From NCBI RefSeq assembly GCF_003992725.1, contig NZ_RZNF01000012.1, positions 310,001 to 374,000 on the forward strand: a stretch of 64,000 nucleotides of DNA, given 5' to 3'. Source of the DNA: Rhodomicrobium lacus. GTDB lineage: Bacteria > Pseudomonadota > Alphaproteobacteria > Rhizobiales > Rhodomicrobiaceae. Below the pieces are notes generated by a model. It had not been told where the DNA came from and ran no database searches. It worked only from the letters and a program-made list of their open reading frames with translations. Shown here in pieces: positions 52,309 to 61,424 of this stretch. The translations under genes and the position numbers were made by a program. The stretch's first letter is position 1. Each line of letters opens with the position of its first letter.

Positions 52309-53065
52309 GTATATTCTCACTCGTGATTCCTTCCGGCTCCGGCAAACCGCCCGCACGGAGGTTCTTCAGGACGCCCAGAGGACGCGTGACGACCAGGTGA
52401 TATGCCTCGGCTTCGCCGACAATCTTGGCGGCGGCTTCCCGCCCCTGAAGAAGGTCAGGGGGACGAGAATCGTTGTTGTGCGCGTCGGTTGCCAGGATAT
52501 GGACGCGCCCTTCTTCGAGCATCCGCTGAGCCCAATAGCGTGGACGGCGCCCGAATCTCCCCAGAAGCGATCCGGCGGTAACCTGCATCCAGACCCCTCG
52601 CGCTGAAAGCCGTTCGATGACGTCGTATTTCCCTTCGATCCAGCTCAACCGCTCGGGATGGGTCAGGATCGGGACATAACCGGCGACGAGAATGCTGAAA
52701 AACAGCTCTTCGAGGCGTGCGGGCGCCGTGTGGTGCGGCGGCTCTACGAGGACATAAGCCGTATCGTCGAGCGCCAGGAGATGCCCGCGGCGCAGCGCAT
52801 CGACGAAATCGGGAACGATATGATTGTCTGCGCCCGTAGCGATGTGCAGCGGGATGCCGGCTTCATCGAGCCCATGTTGCAGCGCAGCCGCCGATTTACG
52901 GATCTGAGGGCCGGTATTGTGATAGAGCCCGGGCGTTATATGCGGGGTACAGGCGACGCAGAGCACGCCCTGATCGACATAGGCGCGCGCCATGTCGAAA
53001 GAAACCTTCATATTGGGCGAGCCGTCGTCGATTCCGGGCAGAAGATGACTATGGAGGTCGAACAT
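52223..53065 (-). CDS. CpsB/YwqE-type tyrosine phosphatase (PHP fold)
   Basis: 280 residues from ATG 53063-53065; a TTG at 53074 is possible. PHP metal motifs: FDLHSHLLPGIDDG, ACTPHITPG, LVEPPHH, PILTHPERL and ILATDAHN. This family removes phosphate from tyrosine kinases (Wzc/BY-kinases) that steer polysaccharide export. The C-terminal 30 residues are basic and lie in the overlap with the export lipoprotein gene, so they may be a late extension. Confidence 0.85.
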   Translation of the reverse strand: MFDLHSHLLPGIDDGSPNMKVSFDMARAYVDQGVLCVACTPHITPGLYHNTGPQIRKSAAALQHGLDEAGIPLHIATGADNHIVPDFVDALRRGHLLALDDTAYVLVEPPHHTAPARLEELFFSILVAGYVPILTHPERLSWIEGKYDVIERLSARGVWMQVTAGSLLGRFGRRPRYWAQRMLEEGRVHILATDAHNNDSRPPDLLQGREAAAKIVGEAEAYHLVVTRPLGVLKNLRAGGLPEPEGITSENIHGDQGSVRISGSGDGRRLRRRVWRLFAQ

Positions 53066-53372
53066 TCCGCTCAAACTGTCGTTACAAATTTCACAACTTG
53101 AGCGAACTTTATTGATTTAACGATTCCATTCAAGTCCGGCGAAGGACATGAACTGCGCTGGAGATAAAACATCCCCAGATAATATTGAAAACATGCAACC
53201 TGAAGGCGATTTCAGACGCATCATTTTCAAAATATACCACGCTTTTACTCGCAAATGTTACGCAAGGTTGTAATGACCTCAAAACTGAGGGGCGCTTGCG
53301 CAGCATCTCGCGAAACCCGCGCGCGAGCGCGGCTCACGGAGCGGATCGTTTCCAACCATGGAAAATGAGCGC
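53066..53372. other. AT-rich promoter region
   Basis: 307 bp, much more AT-rich than average (around 53100-53270). It probably contains the promoter of the phosphatase-export pair. No gene or clear repeat found. Confidence 0.45.
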
Positions 53373-53822
53373 TTACGCCGTCTGCTTTGCCGTGAACTCG
53401 CGAAACACATCAAGCGTTTCGCCGCTCACATGATGCTCGATGCCTTCCGCATCGCGGCGCGCCGTTTCCGGCGATATGCCGAGCGCCAGCAAAAACGCCT
53501 CCACCACGCGATGACGCTCCCGCGCCTCCGACGCCAGATTCTTTCCAAGCTGCGTGAGGAAAACGCCCCGGTAAGGCTGCTGAATCACGAAGCCGTCCTC
53601 GATCAACCGCTTCAGCATTTTCGCGACCGTGGGCTGCGCCACACCGAGGCGCTCCGCGATATCCACCTGGCGCGCCTCACCCCGCGCGGCGATCAGATCG
53701 TCGATCAACTCGACATAATCTTCCACGATCTCCAGACGATGCGCGCGCCGCGTCTCGCGGAAGCTCGCGGACTGAATGTCGGCGTCGATAAGAGGGTTGC
53801 TGTCTGTGTTCTGCGTGGACAT
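53373..53822 (-). CDS. mntR: Manganese transport regulator MntR
   Basis: 149 residues from ATG 53820-53822. DtxR/MntR family: winged HTH with [24 protein letters not shown], then [14 protein letters not shown] and the metal-site region [33 protein letters not shown] (pieces quoted: [19 protein letters not shown]). With manganese it represses uptake genes. It is divergent from mntH, which has a matching inverted repeat in the gap. Confidence 0.92.
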   Translation of the reverse strand: MSTQNTDSNPLIDADIQSASFRETRRAHRLEIVEDYVELIDDLIAARGEARQVDIAERLGVAQPTVAKMLKRLIEDGFVIQQPYRGVFLTQLGKNLASEARERHRVVEAFLLALGISPETARRDAEGIEHHVSGETLDVFREFTAKQTA

Positions 53823-54028
53823 GGCGTTAATGCGAAAAGGCGATCTGTCTTGCATCCTAGAACGGTGAGCGGGGATTCGGAATCTCTTTTGACGCGGTTC
53901 GGGCCTCGGTGAGCGCCAACTTGGCGCACCGCCACCGCGTTCCCGCATTCCATCTAGCCCTCCCTTCGCCTCACCGGAAATTGTTCTCCACGCAAACGCA
54001 AGGGGCTTGTCGAACCGCACCCGCCCAT

Positions 54029-54044
54029 TATAGCATAGACTATA
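54029..54044. promoter_or_regulatory. MntR-box-like inverted repeat upstream of mntH
   Basis: TATAG-CATAGA-CTATA is a perfect 5-bp inverted repeat with a 6-bp centre, 21 bp before the mntH start and so over its core promoter or leader. Its place in the mntR-mntH gap makes it the likely MntR operator. Confidence 0.6.
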
Positions 54045-54064
54045 CTTCATAGGGAGGTAAATGA

Positions 54065-55369
54065 ATGGCTTCCGACGCGTCATTTCCGATCGATAATGTT
54101 CCAACCGCGGGCGGTGTTTCGCACGCCGCGTTGCGGGAAGCCATCGCCGGGAGGCGCGGACGGATCGTCACCGGATGGCTGTTCACCGGCCCCGCCGTCG
54201 TAGCCTCCATCGCCTATATCGACCCCGGCAATTTCGCGACCAACATCCAGGCGGGCGCGAAATACGGCTATACGCTCTTGTGGGTGGTGCTGTCCGCGAA
54301 CCTCATCGCGATGCTCTTTCAGGCCATGTCCGCGAAACTCGGCATCGTCACAGGACGCAACCTTGCCGAACTCGCGCGTGAGCGCTTTCCGTGGCCGCTG
54401 GCGCTCGTGATGTGGATCGTGAGCGAAATAGCCGCCATCGCCACCGACCTCGCCGAATTTCTCGGCGGCGCCATCGGCTTCTCGCTCCTGTTCGGGGTTT
54501 CGCTCCTCACCGGCATGGCGGCGACCGCCGTCATCACCTACGGCATCCTGATGTTCAACGGCGAGCGCTTCCGGCGCGTCGAGCTTGTCGTCGGCCTGTT
54601 CGTCGCCGTCATAAGCATTTGCTACGTCGTCGAACTGTTCATCGCGCCGGTGAACTGGGGCGGCGCGGCGGCGGGCCTCGTAACGCCGCAGATCGCTGAC
54701 GCGAACGCGCTCATGATCGCGGTCGGCATCGTCGGCGCAACCGTCATGCCGCATGCGATCTACCTGCATTCCGCGCTGACGCAATCGCGCGCTGTGCTCA
54801 CATCCGATGCCGAGCGCGAACGCGTGCTGCGTTTCTCGAACCGCGAGGTGCTGATTGCGCTGGCTATCGCTGGCGTCATCAACATGGCGATGGTCATCAT
54901 GGCCGCGGCGGCCTTCAACGCGGGCAACCCCGAGGTCGCCGAGATCGAGACCGCCTATCACATGCTGACGCCTTTGCTGGGTGGCGCGGCGGCGACCGCG
55001 TTCCTCGTTTCGCTGCTCGCTTCCGGCGTCTCAAGCTCGGTCGTCGGCACCATGGCCGGACAGGTGATCATGCAGGGCTTCTTCCGCCGCCGCATCCCGA
55101 TCTGGCTGCGCCGCCTCGTGACCATGGTCCCGGCCTTCGCTATCGTCGCATTGGGCGTCGGCGCGACGGAAGCGCTCGTGATGAGCCAGGTGGTCCTGAG
55201 CCTCGCGCTTCCCTTCCCCATGATCGCGCTGATCGTGCTGTCGAGCGACCGCGATCTGATGGGCCGCTTCGCCAACGGCCGCCTGACAAAAATCGCGTCG
55301 ATGACGGGCGCCGCCGTGATCCTGACGCTGAACGCGGTGCTGCTTTATCAGACCGCTTTCGGAGGGTGA
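54065..55369 (+). CDS. mntH: Manganese transporter MntH (NRAMP)
   Basis: 434 residues, eleven helices. Metal-binding DPGNFATN in TM1 and [11 protein letters not shown] in TM6 define NRAMP Mn(II)/proton symporters. AGGGAGGT lies 8 bp before ATG 54065; an out-of-frame ATG at 54061 overlaps it. Control by MntR through the 54029 box is expected. Confidence 0.95.
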   Translation: MASDASFPIDNVPTAGGVSHAALREAIAGRRGRIVTGWLFTGPAVVASIAYIDPGNFATNIQAGAKYGYTLLWVVLSANLIAMLFQAMSAKLGIVTGRNLAELARERFPWPLALVMWIVSEIAAIATDLAEFLGGAIGFSLLFGVSLLTGMAATAVITYGILMFNGERFRRVELVVGLFVAVISICYVVELFIAPVNWGGAAAGLVTPQIADANALMIAVGIVGATVMPHAIYLHSALTQSRAVLTSDAERERVLRFSNREVLIALAIAGVINMAMVIMAAAAFNAGNPEVAEIETAYHMLTPLLGGAAATAFLVSLLASGVSSSVVGTMAGQVIMQGFFRRRIPIWLRRLVTMVPAFAIVALGVGATEALVMSQVVLSLALPFPMIALIVLSSDRDLMGRFANGRLTKIASMTGAAVILTLNAVLLYQTAFGG

Positions 55370-55387
55370 TCGGAGAAGCTTAAGCGC

Positions 55388-55411
55388 AGCGGCTTGCCGC
55401 GGGCCGCTTTT
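55388..55411 (+). terminator. Terminator after mntH
   Basis: AGCGGC (55388-55393) and GCCGCT (55403-55408) form a 6-bp stem with a T-run TTTT at 55408-55411, 19 bp past the mntH stop. Confidence 0.65.
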
Positions 55412-55495
55412 CAAAGAAACGCCTTGACGAATCCGGCCCGGTTCGGTGTCTATAGGCGTGCGGCGCGTCCCCGCCGGGGCGCGCTTGCGCTTTCC

Positions 55496-55570
55496 GCGCG
55501 TGTAGCTCAGCGGTAGAGCATCCCGTTTACACCGGGACGGTCGGGAGTTCGATCCTCTCCGCGCGCACCA
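55496..55570 (+). tRNA. tRNA-Val (anticodon TAC)
   Basis: Full cloverleaf: acceptor GCGCGTG / CGCGCGC (one G-T pair), D-arm GCTCAGCGGTAGAGC, anticodon stem TCCCG / CGGGA with loop TTTACAC (anticodon TAC), T-arm GGGAGTTCGATCCTCTC, discriminator A, encoded CCA. 75 nt. Confidence 0.97.
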
Positions 55571-55571
55571 G

Positions 55572-55590
55572 AATGCTTTGGCATTGTTTC
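55572..55590 (+). terminator. Small hairpin after tRNA-Val
   Basis: AATGC-TTTG-GCATT followed by GTTTC, directly after the tRNA 3' end; a plausible weak terminator. Confidence 0.45.
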
Positions 55591-55626
55591 TTCACGGTTT
55601 TTCAGTGGGTGGGACACCGCGGTTTC

Positions 55627-56688
55627 CTACGCCGCAGCGCTCAGCTGCGCCAGAGTTGCGGCATCCTTCTTCAAAACCGCGTCGTAGAATGAGAGCCACT
55701 GCGCCGTCACGGCGTCGGGCGTGAAATCGCGGGCGTAGGTTTCATGGCCGTTCGCGACGAGCGCCGCCGCAAGGGCGTCGTCTGCCAGCACGCGGGCGAG
55801 CGCCGCGCGCAGCGCCTCCACATCGTCGATGGGCACGAGCAAACCGTTCACGCCGTCGGTCACATGCGCGGCGGGCCCCGCGCTCATCGCGGCGACGAAA
55901 GGCGTCTTCGCGGCCCACGCTTCGAGGATGACATTGCCGAACGGCTCGTAGCGTGAGGGCAGCACGCAGACATCCGCCGCGCGCAGCAGCGCCGAGCGGT
56001 CGGTGCGCCAGCCGAGGAAGCGCACCCGATCCGAAAGGCCCAGGTCGACGGCGAGCGCCTTCAGCTCGGCTTCAAGCGGCCCGTCGCCCGCAAGCCACGC
56101 ATAGACGCCCGGCAGCCCCGCTACCGCATGGAGGAACGTATCGAGCCCCTTCTTCTGATGCAGCCGCGACAGCGTGAGCAGCACCTTCGCATCGGCTGGC
56201 GTGTCGAGCGCGGCGCGATCCGCAGCGGCAAGCGGCGTGATCGTCGGAAAGGTCGGGATGTAATGCGCCCTGTCGGGCGCGACACCGTTCCTCACCATGT
56301 GCGCACGGATATCGCGCGTAACGCCCACGATGCGCTCGCAGGCGGCGAAATGCGCAGGATCGTAATAGCCGCCGAACCAGCCGATCAAGGGCTGAGCGCC
56401 CTTCGACGCGAGGCTCGCCGCGCGACGCATCCATGTCTGCACGATGTCGGGTTTCTCGCGCGCGACGAGGCGGCGGATCAGAAAGCGCTGCGCGGGCGCG
56501 AAGGGAAAGCGCAGCACCTCTGGCGCAAGCCGCACGCCCGCCGCTTTCAGCTCGCCGAAGCGGCTTTGATCCTCGCGCATCACCACGCATTGATCCACAC
56601 CCGCTTCGTGCAGCTTCATGATGACGTCGCAGGCGTAGGTTTCCGCACCGCCGTTGGCCTTGCTCGTCATGATCTGGAGAATGCGCAT
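55627..56688 (-). CDS. GT4-family glycosyltransferase
   Basis: Start ATG 56686-56688 with GAGG upstream, 21 bp after lpxB; 353 residues. GT-B fold: MRILQIMTSKANGGAETY (nucleotide-fold start), LSRLHQKKGLDTFLHA, AGDGPLEAELK, FLGWRTDR and the donor-binding EPFGNVILEAWAAKTP (pieces). It transfers a sugar from a nucleotide donor. Coupling to lpxB suggests lipid A or LPS core decoration, but the acceptor cannot be told. Confidence 0.83.
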   Translation of the reverse strand: MRILQIMTSKANGGAETYACDVIMKLHEAGVDQCVVMREDQSRFGELKAAGVRLAPEVLRFPFAPAQRFLIRRLVAREKPDIVQTWMRRAASLASKGAQPLIGWFGGYYDPAHFAACERIVGVTRDIRAHMVRNGVAPDRAHYIPTFPTITPLAAADRAALDTPADAKVLLTLSRLHQKKGLDTFLHAVAGLPGVYAWLAGDGPLEAELKALAVDLGLSDRVRFLGWRTDRSALLRAADVCVLPSRYEPFGNVILEAWAAKTPFVAAMSAGPAAHVTDGVNGLLVPIDDVEALRAALARVLADDALAAALVANGHETYARDFTPDAVTAQWLSFYDAVLKKDAATLAQLSAAA

Positions 56689-56708
56689 CGGTTCGGCCTC
56701 TTTTTGCA

Positions 56709-57905
56709 TCACGCTGCGGCGGCGCGGGCGGGTGCACCGTCGAGCACGGAAAGCACCACCTCGGCCGCTCTGGCACTCGGAGTGCCCTGCGCGAGGAACA
56801 TGCGCTCGCGGATCTTCGCCAGCGCGGCAAGCTGCGCGGCCCGCTCCGGCGTATCGCCGCCAAGCAGCGGCGCGAGCGCGTCCGCGAGCTTCGGCGCGGT
56901 GCAATCCTCCTGAATGAATTCGGGAAAGGCGTTCTCGCCGAGCACGAGATTGGCCAGCACCACCGAATGCACCTTGAGCAGGAAGCGGAGCCGCGCGGCG
57001 AACGGATCGACGCGATAGGCCACGACCATCGGCGTTCCCGCCACGCCGAGTTCGAGCGTCACGGTGCCCGACGCCGCGAGCGCCGCATCGGCGAGCCGGA
57101 ACGCGGTGAACTTGTCTTCATCGCCTTCGAGGAGGTGCGGCTTGTTCGGCCAGTCCGCGATGGCTTCCTCTATCATGCCGCGCACATGCGGCACGGCGGG
57201 CAGCAGCATCGAGAACGGCCCGATCTTCTGGCCGAGCGCGAGCACCGTCTCGCCGAAGGGCTGCATCAGGCGCGACACCTCGGATGTGCGGCTGCCGGGG
57301 AGTACGAGCAGCACGGGGCGCCCCGGCGCGATGCCCAGCCGGGCGCGGAAGCGCTCCGTGTCGAGGCTGTCGATCCACGGCGCGCGCTCGATCAGCGGAT
57401 GGCCCACATAGCTGCACGGCGGCCCGCCGAGCCGCTCATGCGCGGCCGGCTCGAAGGGCAGGAGCGCAAGCAGGTGATCGACATAGGGCTTCATCTTCTT
57501 CGCGCGCCCGGGCCGCCACGCCCACACGCTCGGGCTGACATAATCCACGATCGGAATGTCGGGCCGCTGGCGGCGGATGCGCTTCGCGATGGGATGGGTG
57601 AATTCCGGGCTGTCGACGATGATGACGGCATGCGGATTATAGGCGAGCGCCGCGTCCACCGCGCGCCACACACGCCGCACGAGCTTCGGCAGGCGCGCCA
57701 GGATCGCGGCCGGTCCCATCACGGCGACGTCGGAAAGCGGGAAGATCGAGGCCAGCCCCGCCGCGTGCATCTCGTCGCCGCCGACGCCCGCGAACTCGAA
57801 CGCGTCTTCGCCCGCTCGCGCCTTCAGCGCCTCCATGAGCTTCGCGCCCAGCACGTCGCCAGAGTGCTCGCCCGCGACGATAAAGATGCGCCTTGCCTCT
57901 GCCAT
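56709..57905 (-). CDS. lpxB: Lipid-A-disaccharide synthase
   Basis: 398 residues from ATG 57903-57905 after GGAGGACGC. Signature regions: FIVAGEHSGDVLGAKLM, the DSPEFTHPIAKRIR segment, YVSPSVWAWRPGRAKKM, VGHPLIE and LVLPGSRTSEVSRL (pieces). It condenses UDP-2,3-diacylglucosamine with lipid X at the inner membrane. The rest of the lpx cluster is not in the window; only the glycosyltransferase follows. Confidence 0.95.
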   Translation of the reverse strand: MAEARRIFIVAGEHSGDVLGAKLMEALKARAGEDAFEFAGVGGDEMHAAGLASIFPLSDVAVMGPAAILARLPKLVRRVWRAVDAALAYNPHAVIIVDSPEFTHPIAKRIRRQRPDIPIVDYVSPSVWAWRPGRAKKMKPYVDHLLALLPFEPAAHERLGGPPCSYVGHPLIERAPWIDSLDTERFRARLGIAPGRPVLLVLPGSRTSEVSRLMQPFGETVLALGQKIGPFSMLLPAVPHVRGMIEEAIADWPNKPHLLEGDEDKFTAFRLADAALAASGTVTLELGVAGTPMVVAYRVDPFAARLRFLLKVHSVVLANLVLGENAFPEFIQEDCTAPKLADALAPLLGGDTPERAAQLAALAKIRERMFLAQGTPSARAAEVVLSVLDGAPARAAAA

Positions 57906-58040
57906 GCGTCCTCCGGTCAGCTTCGGCCTCACCCTATCGCGGTGATTTCGGGCTGTCATGTGGCTAGCGGCGCAAACGGCGGGAGAACGGGGCGGCAGAG
58001 GAAGGGCGCGGCCCGCAAGGAGCCGCGCCGCTTTCGCGTC

Positions 58041-58880
58041 TCAATCCGCAACCTCCGCCTTCGCGAGTTCAACGTCGAGCCATTCCATGGCGTCGACCGG
58101 CTCGAATCCCGCCGCCTGCTCGTAATGCTGCGTCGCCTCGACGAGCTTCGCCTTGCCGAACAGCATCGCAAGTCCGTTCGCGTATTCGATATGCGCCACG
58201 GCGTAGTCCGGTGCGAGCTTCAGCGCGGCCTCGTAATGCTCCAGCGCCGCTTCCTTGGTCGCGCCGAAGGTGAGGCGTGCCGCCATGCCGCCGACCTTGT
58301 TCACGACGTTCGCATGGAAGGCGCCGAGTGCGATATGCGCGTCCGCGTGCTTCGGCTCGATCTCAAGCGCACGTTCGAGGGCAGCCTTGATCTTGCCGCC
58401 ATGACCTTCCGCCAGCGCCTTCGCGACCGAGATGCCCTGGCTGTAGCGGCCGAGCGCCTGCGCGTAGAGATACCAGCCGTTCGCGAGGTTCGGCGCTGCC
58501 TTCTGGAGGGTCTCGGCGCGGCGGACGACATCGAGAAACAGCGCGAGCTTCGCGTCGTGGTCGCGTTCGAGATAGGTGGCCTGAATGTTGGCCGCCTTGT
58601 TCGCGACGTTCGCGCCGATGGGGCCGAGCGACGCGCCCAGCATGAACGCGTCCTCGAAATCGCCGCGATGGTAGGCCCGCCACGCATCCTGAAGGATCGC
58701 CGCCGTGTCGCCCGCGTCTCCGTCCGGCGCGAGCGGGGCAAGCGCCTTCACGAAAGCCGCGTCCGGAAAGGGCTCGCGGTCGCCGCGATGAAGCCGCGCC
58801 CAGTTCTTTTTCAGCAATTGGCTTGAATATTCGAATGCCTCACCTTCATAACGTCGCCACTTTGTTTTCTTCGCCGTCAT
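58041..58880 (-). CDS. TPR-containing protein of unknown function
   Basis: 279 residues from ATG 58878-58880 with GGGAGGAAAC upstream. It overlaps the TetR gene's 3' end by 35 bp, same strand, so they are co-transcribed. No signal peptide. Helical repeats around 75-130 and TPR-like units near 165-240 (ALERALEIEPKHADAHIALGAFHAN; HYEAALKLAPDYAVAHIEYANGLA, quoted in part). Its place after phasin, patatin and TetR genes hints at a role in storage-granule metabolism (inference). Confidence 0.65.
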   Translation of the reverse strand: MTAKKTKWRRYEGEAFEYSSQLLKKNWARLHRGDREPFPDAAFVKALAPLAPDGDAGDTAAILQDAWRAYHRGDFEDAFMLGASLGPIGANVANKAANIQATYLERDHDAKLALFLDVVRRAETLQKAAPNLANGWYLYAQALGRYSQGISVAKALAEGHGGKIKAALERALEIEPKHADAHIALGAFHANVVNKVGGMAARLTFGATKEAALEHYEAALKLAPDYAVAHIEYANGLAMLFGKAKLVEATQHYEQAAGFEPVDAMEWLDVELAKAEVAD

Positions 58881-59538
58881 TTTTGTTTCCTCCCATTTTT
58901 GTATAGTGCCCGGAAAGCTTGTCGAAATGAGCGCGCTCCTGTTCGCGCAAATATGGAGCGGCCAGCGAAAGACACCGTGCGACGCCTCTGGCCAGCGTGT
59001 CGCCATCCGGCTCGGCACGCGGATTGAGGACGTAGGCGTGACACAGCCACCACGTCGCAACGAAGACCATGCGCTCAGCCAGTGCGCGCGTCTCGGATGG
59101 ATCGACGAGAAGCGCGCCCCTCGCCACAAGACCGGCAAGAAGCGCTTCCGCCGTCCGCGTCTGCTCCTCGATGACACGGCGTATCTGCTTTTCGATGACG
59201 CGGTGCCGGGACAGCAGCTCGATCAGGTCGCGATAAAGGAAGCGGTGCCGGAGGATCGTTTCGAAGGTGAGATGCAGGAAAAGCCAGAGGTCGTCCGCCT
59301 CGACGGCCCGTGCTCCCGGCAGCGCGAAGGTCGCTTCGATCTCGACGAGATAATCCTGCACCAGGTCGTCGACGATCCTTTCCTTCGACGGGTAGTGATA
59401 GTGCAGATTGCCGTGGCTGATGCCGACATCGGCGGCGATTGCGGACAGCGTCACGTTCGGCTCGCCGAAACGGTTGAAAAGCAGAAGCGCGGCGTTGCGG
59501 ATGCGCGCGCGCGTCTGGCGTTTCGGCTTGTGCTCCAT
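58846..59538 (-). CDS. TetR-family regulator of the lipid locus
   Basis: 230 residues. N-terminal HTH: RIRNAALLLFNRFGEPNVTLSAIAADVGISHGNLHYHYPSKERI (key piece ISHGNLHYHYPSKE), followed by a long helical ligand domain. The HGNLHYHYP wing is common in regulators of fatty-acid metabolism. It lies 12 bp after the patatin gene in the phasin-patatin-TetR-TPR unit and may sense acyl-CoA; that is inference. Confidence 0.82.
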   Translation of the reverse strand: MEHKPKRQTRARIRNAALLLFNRFGEPNVTLSAIAADVGISHGNLHYHYPSKERIVDDLVQDYLVEIEATFALPGARAVEADDLWLFLHLTFETILRHRFLYRDLIELLSRHRVIEKQIRRVIEEQTRTAEALLAGLVARGALLVDPSETRALAERMVFVATWWLCHAYVLNPRAEPDGDTLARGVARCLSLAAPYLREQERAHFDKLSGHYTKMGGNKNDGEENKVATL

Positions 59539-59550
59539 CGCGGGCCGCTC

Positions 59551-60771
59551 CTAAGGCCCATCTGCCGCGCGCAGCGCGGGTTCGAGCCGCGCCAGCGCGT
59601 CGGACAGCTCCTGCAAGGTCGTACCGAGGCGCCGACCGCCGTCTTCTTGCGGCAGAAGCGTGAGGGTCGTGTCGCGAAGCACGTCCTCATCCAGCGAAAG
59701 ACCGTGTCTCGCGAGGATCGGCTTCAATTTCGAGGCGCGGGCGCGAAGATCGGCGCGGGTCTGCTGGTAGGCATGCTCACACAGCCGACGCCGGTCCGCA
59801 TAGCTGAACACGTTGGTGAAGAAGATCATCGCGTCGTCCCGGCGCGGCTCGAACAGCACGATATCGGCTTCGGGATATTCGTGCCGGTAGCGATCCATGC
59901 CGACCTTCATGCGCGAATAGATCAGCGAGCGGATGGTTTGCGACATGATGGTGACGAAGCCGCCCTCGGCGAGGCTTTTTATATTCATGTCGGGATGAGG
60001 ATCGTCTGCCTTGAACGGCACGAGCGGATTGATCGCGAACAGGAGGCGCACGCCGTCGCGCAGAGCAGCGGAGGCGTGCAGCGTCTTTTGCAAGGCGCCG
60101 TCGACATAATAGCGGCCGTCGATCAGAACCGGCGGAAAGAAGCCGGGCAACGCCGCGCTCGCCTCGACCGCGCTCGAAATGCGCACGTGGTCGAAGCCTT
60201 TCGCGCCGAAGGTGACGAGTTCGGAACGGTCGAGGTCGGTGGCGACGATATAGAGCTTGCGCTGCAGCTCGCGAAAATCGTCCGTGTGGCCGGGAGCGGC
60301 GGCCAGCCTTTGCAGATAATCGCGAATGGGCCTGCTGTCGAACAGGCCGCCCGGCAGCGCCTGCGCGAGCCGCTGGAATGACTCCACCACGCGCCGCCGA
60401 TTGGTCCCGCGCACGTAATCGGCGACCGCCGACGCGAAAAGCGGCGGCAGCATCGCCAGGCGTTTGGAATACTCGCCGAACGCCGGTTTCATGAGCACTT
60501 CCGGCTCGAACGGATCGTCGGCACGCTCCGTCTCGATGAAAAGCTCGTACATGTCGCGCGGCGTGATGCCGTTTGCGAGACCGGCCGCGAAGAACGCGCC
60601 CGCGCTCACGCCGACATAGACGTCGCATTCCGTGAGGCGCAGGCCGCAAATCGCCTCGTCGAGCGCCACGAGCGCGCCGACCTCATAAATGCCGCCGAGA
60701 GGGCCCCCGCCCGCAAGCGCGACCCCCGTCCGCGGCGGCCTGATGCGACCGCTTCCAGCTTTATCGCCCAT
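59551..60771 (-). CDS. Patatin-like phospholipase
   Basis: 406 residues. Oxyanion loop GGGPLGGIYE (21-30), nucleophile elbow GVSAG (Ser56), and catalytic Asp224 in VDGAL. Patatins are Ser-Asp lipases or phospholipases; PHA-granule associated and lipid-droplet linked members are known. Start is 6 bp after the phasin stop. Likely acts on neutral lipids or membrane lipids at storage granules. Confidence 0.88.
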   Translation of the reverse strand: MGDKAGSGRIRPPRTGVALAGGGPLGGIYEVGALVALDEAICGLRLTECDVYVGVSAGAFFAAGLANGITPRDMYELFIETERADDPFEPEVLMKPAFGEYSKRLAMLPPLFASAVADYVRGTNRRRVVESFQRLAQALPGGLFDSRPIRDYLQRLAAAPGHTDDFRELQRKLYIVATDLDRSELVTFGAKGFDHVRISSAVEASAALPGFFPPVLIDGRYYVDGALQKTLHASAALRDGVRLLFAINPLVPFKADDPHPDMNIKSLAEGGFVTIMSQTIRSLIYSRMKVGMDRYRHEYPEADIVLFEPRRDDAMIFFTNVFSYADRRRLCEHAYQQTRADLRARASKLKPILARHGLSLDEDVLRDTTLTLLPQEDGGRRLGTTLQELSDALARLEPALRAADGP

Positions 60772-60777
60772 GGCGCA

Positions 60778-61254
60778 TCAGGAATGCGCGCGCGGCGAAG
60801 CCTTCTTCGTGGCCGGCTTTTCGGCAGCTTCGGCGACGGTTTTCTTCTTGCCGCCGCTTTCCTCGTCCTCGTCGAGTTTCGCCGAAAGCTTTTCGGCGAC
60901 CTTCGTCAATTCGTGCACCCGCTTCGACAACGCGTCGATGTCGTTCTTCGTCGGAACGTCGAGGCTGTGCAGCGCGCGGGCGACGCGGTCGACGAACACC
61001 TGTTCGAGCTTGTCCCACGTGCCGGTTGCCTTGGACTTCACGTCCGAGATGGCTTCCTGCGCCTGCTTCGACGTACGGTTCTGCACCGCTTCGCCTTCCT
61101 TCACGAGCGCTTCGAAAAGCTTGCCGCCTTCTTCCTGCGCCTTGGCGAAGGCACCGAGGCCCGCAAGCCAGATGTTCGCGGCGGAATCGCGGATCGTCTG
61201 AACGAGATGGGTTTCGCTGCCGTCGCCGGCGAGTTCGTTGAGTTTCTTTCCCAT
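60778..61254 (-). CDS. Phasin-family granule-associated protein
   Basis: 158 residues from ATG 61252-61254 (GGGAGGAT upstream); the longer frame is rejected. Signature of the TIGR01837 granule proteins: SAANIWLAGLGAFAKAQEEGGKLFEALVKEG (in part NIWLAGLGAFAKAQEEG). A helical amphipathic body is followed by a heptad-like stretch (DALSKRVHELTKVAEKLSAKLDE) and a Lys/Ala-rich tail. Phasins coat PHA or lipid inclusions. Divergent from the fatty acyl-CoA reductase, 170 bp apart. Confidence 0.87.
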   Translation of the reverse strand: MGKKLNELAGDGSETHLVQTIRDSAANIWLAGLGAFAKAQEEGGKLFEALVKEGEAVQNRTSKQAQEAISDVKSKATGTWDKLEQVFVDRVARALHSLDVPTKNDIDALSKRVHELTKVAEKLSAKLDEDEESGGKKKTVAEAAEKPATKKASPRAHS

Positions 61255-61424
61255 TTTATCCTCCCATTCCCTTCGCTGTGCGAATGGTTTTATGTATTCG
61301 TATTTATAATCTGCAGGGCCGGAAAGTCGATTGACCTCAATCAAACCATTCTAGGCTGTTCTGCCTAATCATTTAGTGGGACGGGCGACGGCGGGAGAAC
61401 ATGCCGCGTCCTAGGGAGGGTGCC

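Noticed and set aside
56967-58826. Very long plus-strand open frame (619 codons)
   Set aside because: Antisense to lpxB and the TPR gene, Arg/His-rich, no conserved motif.
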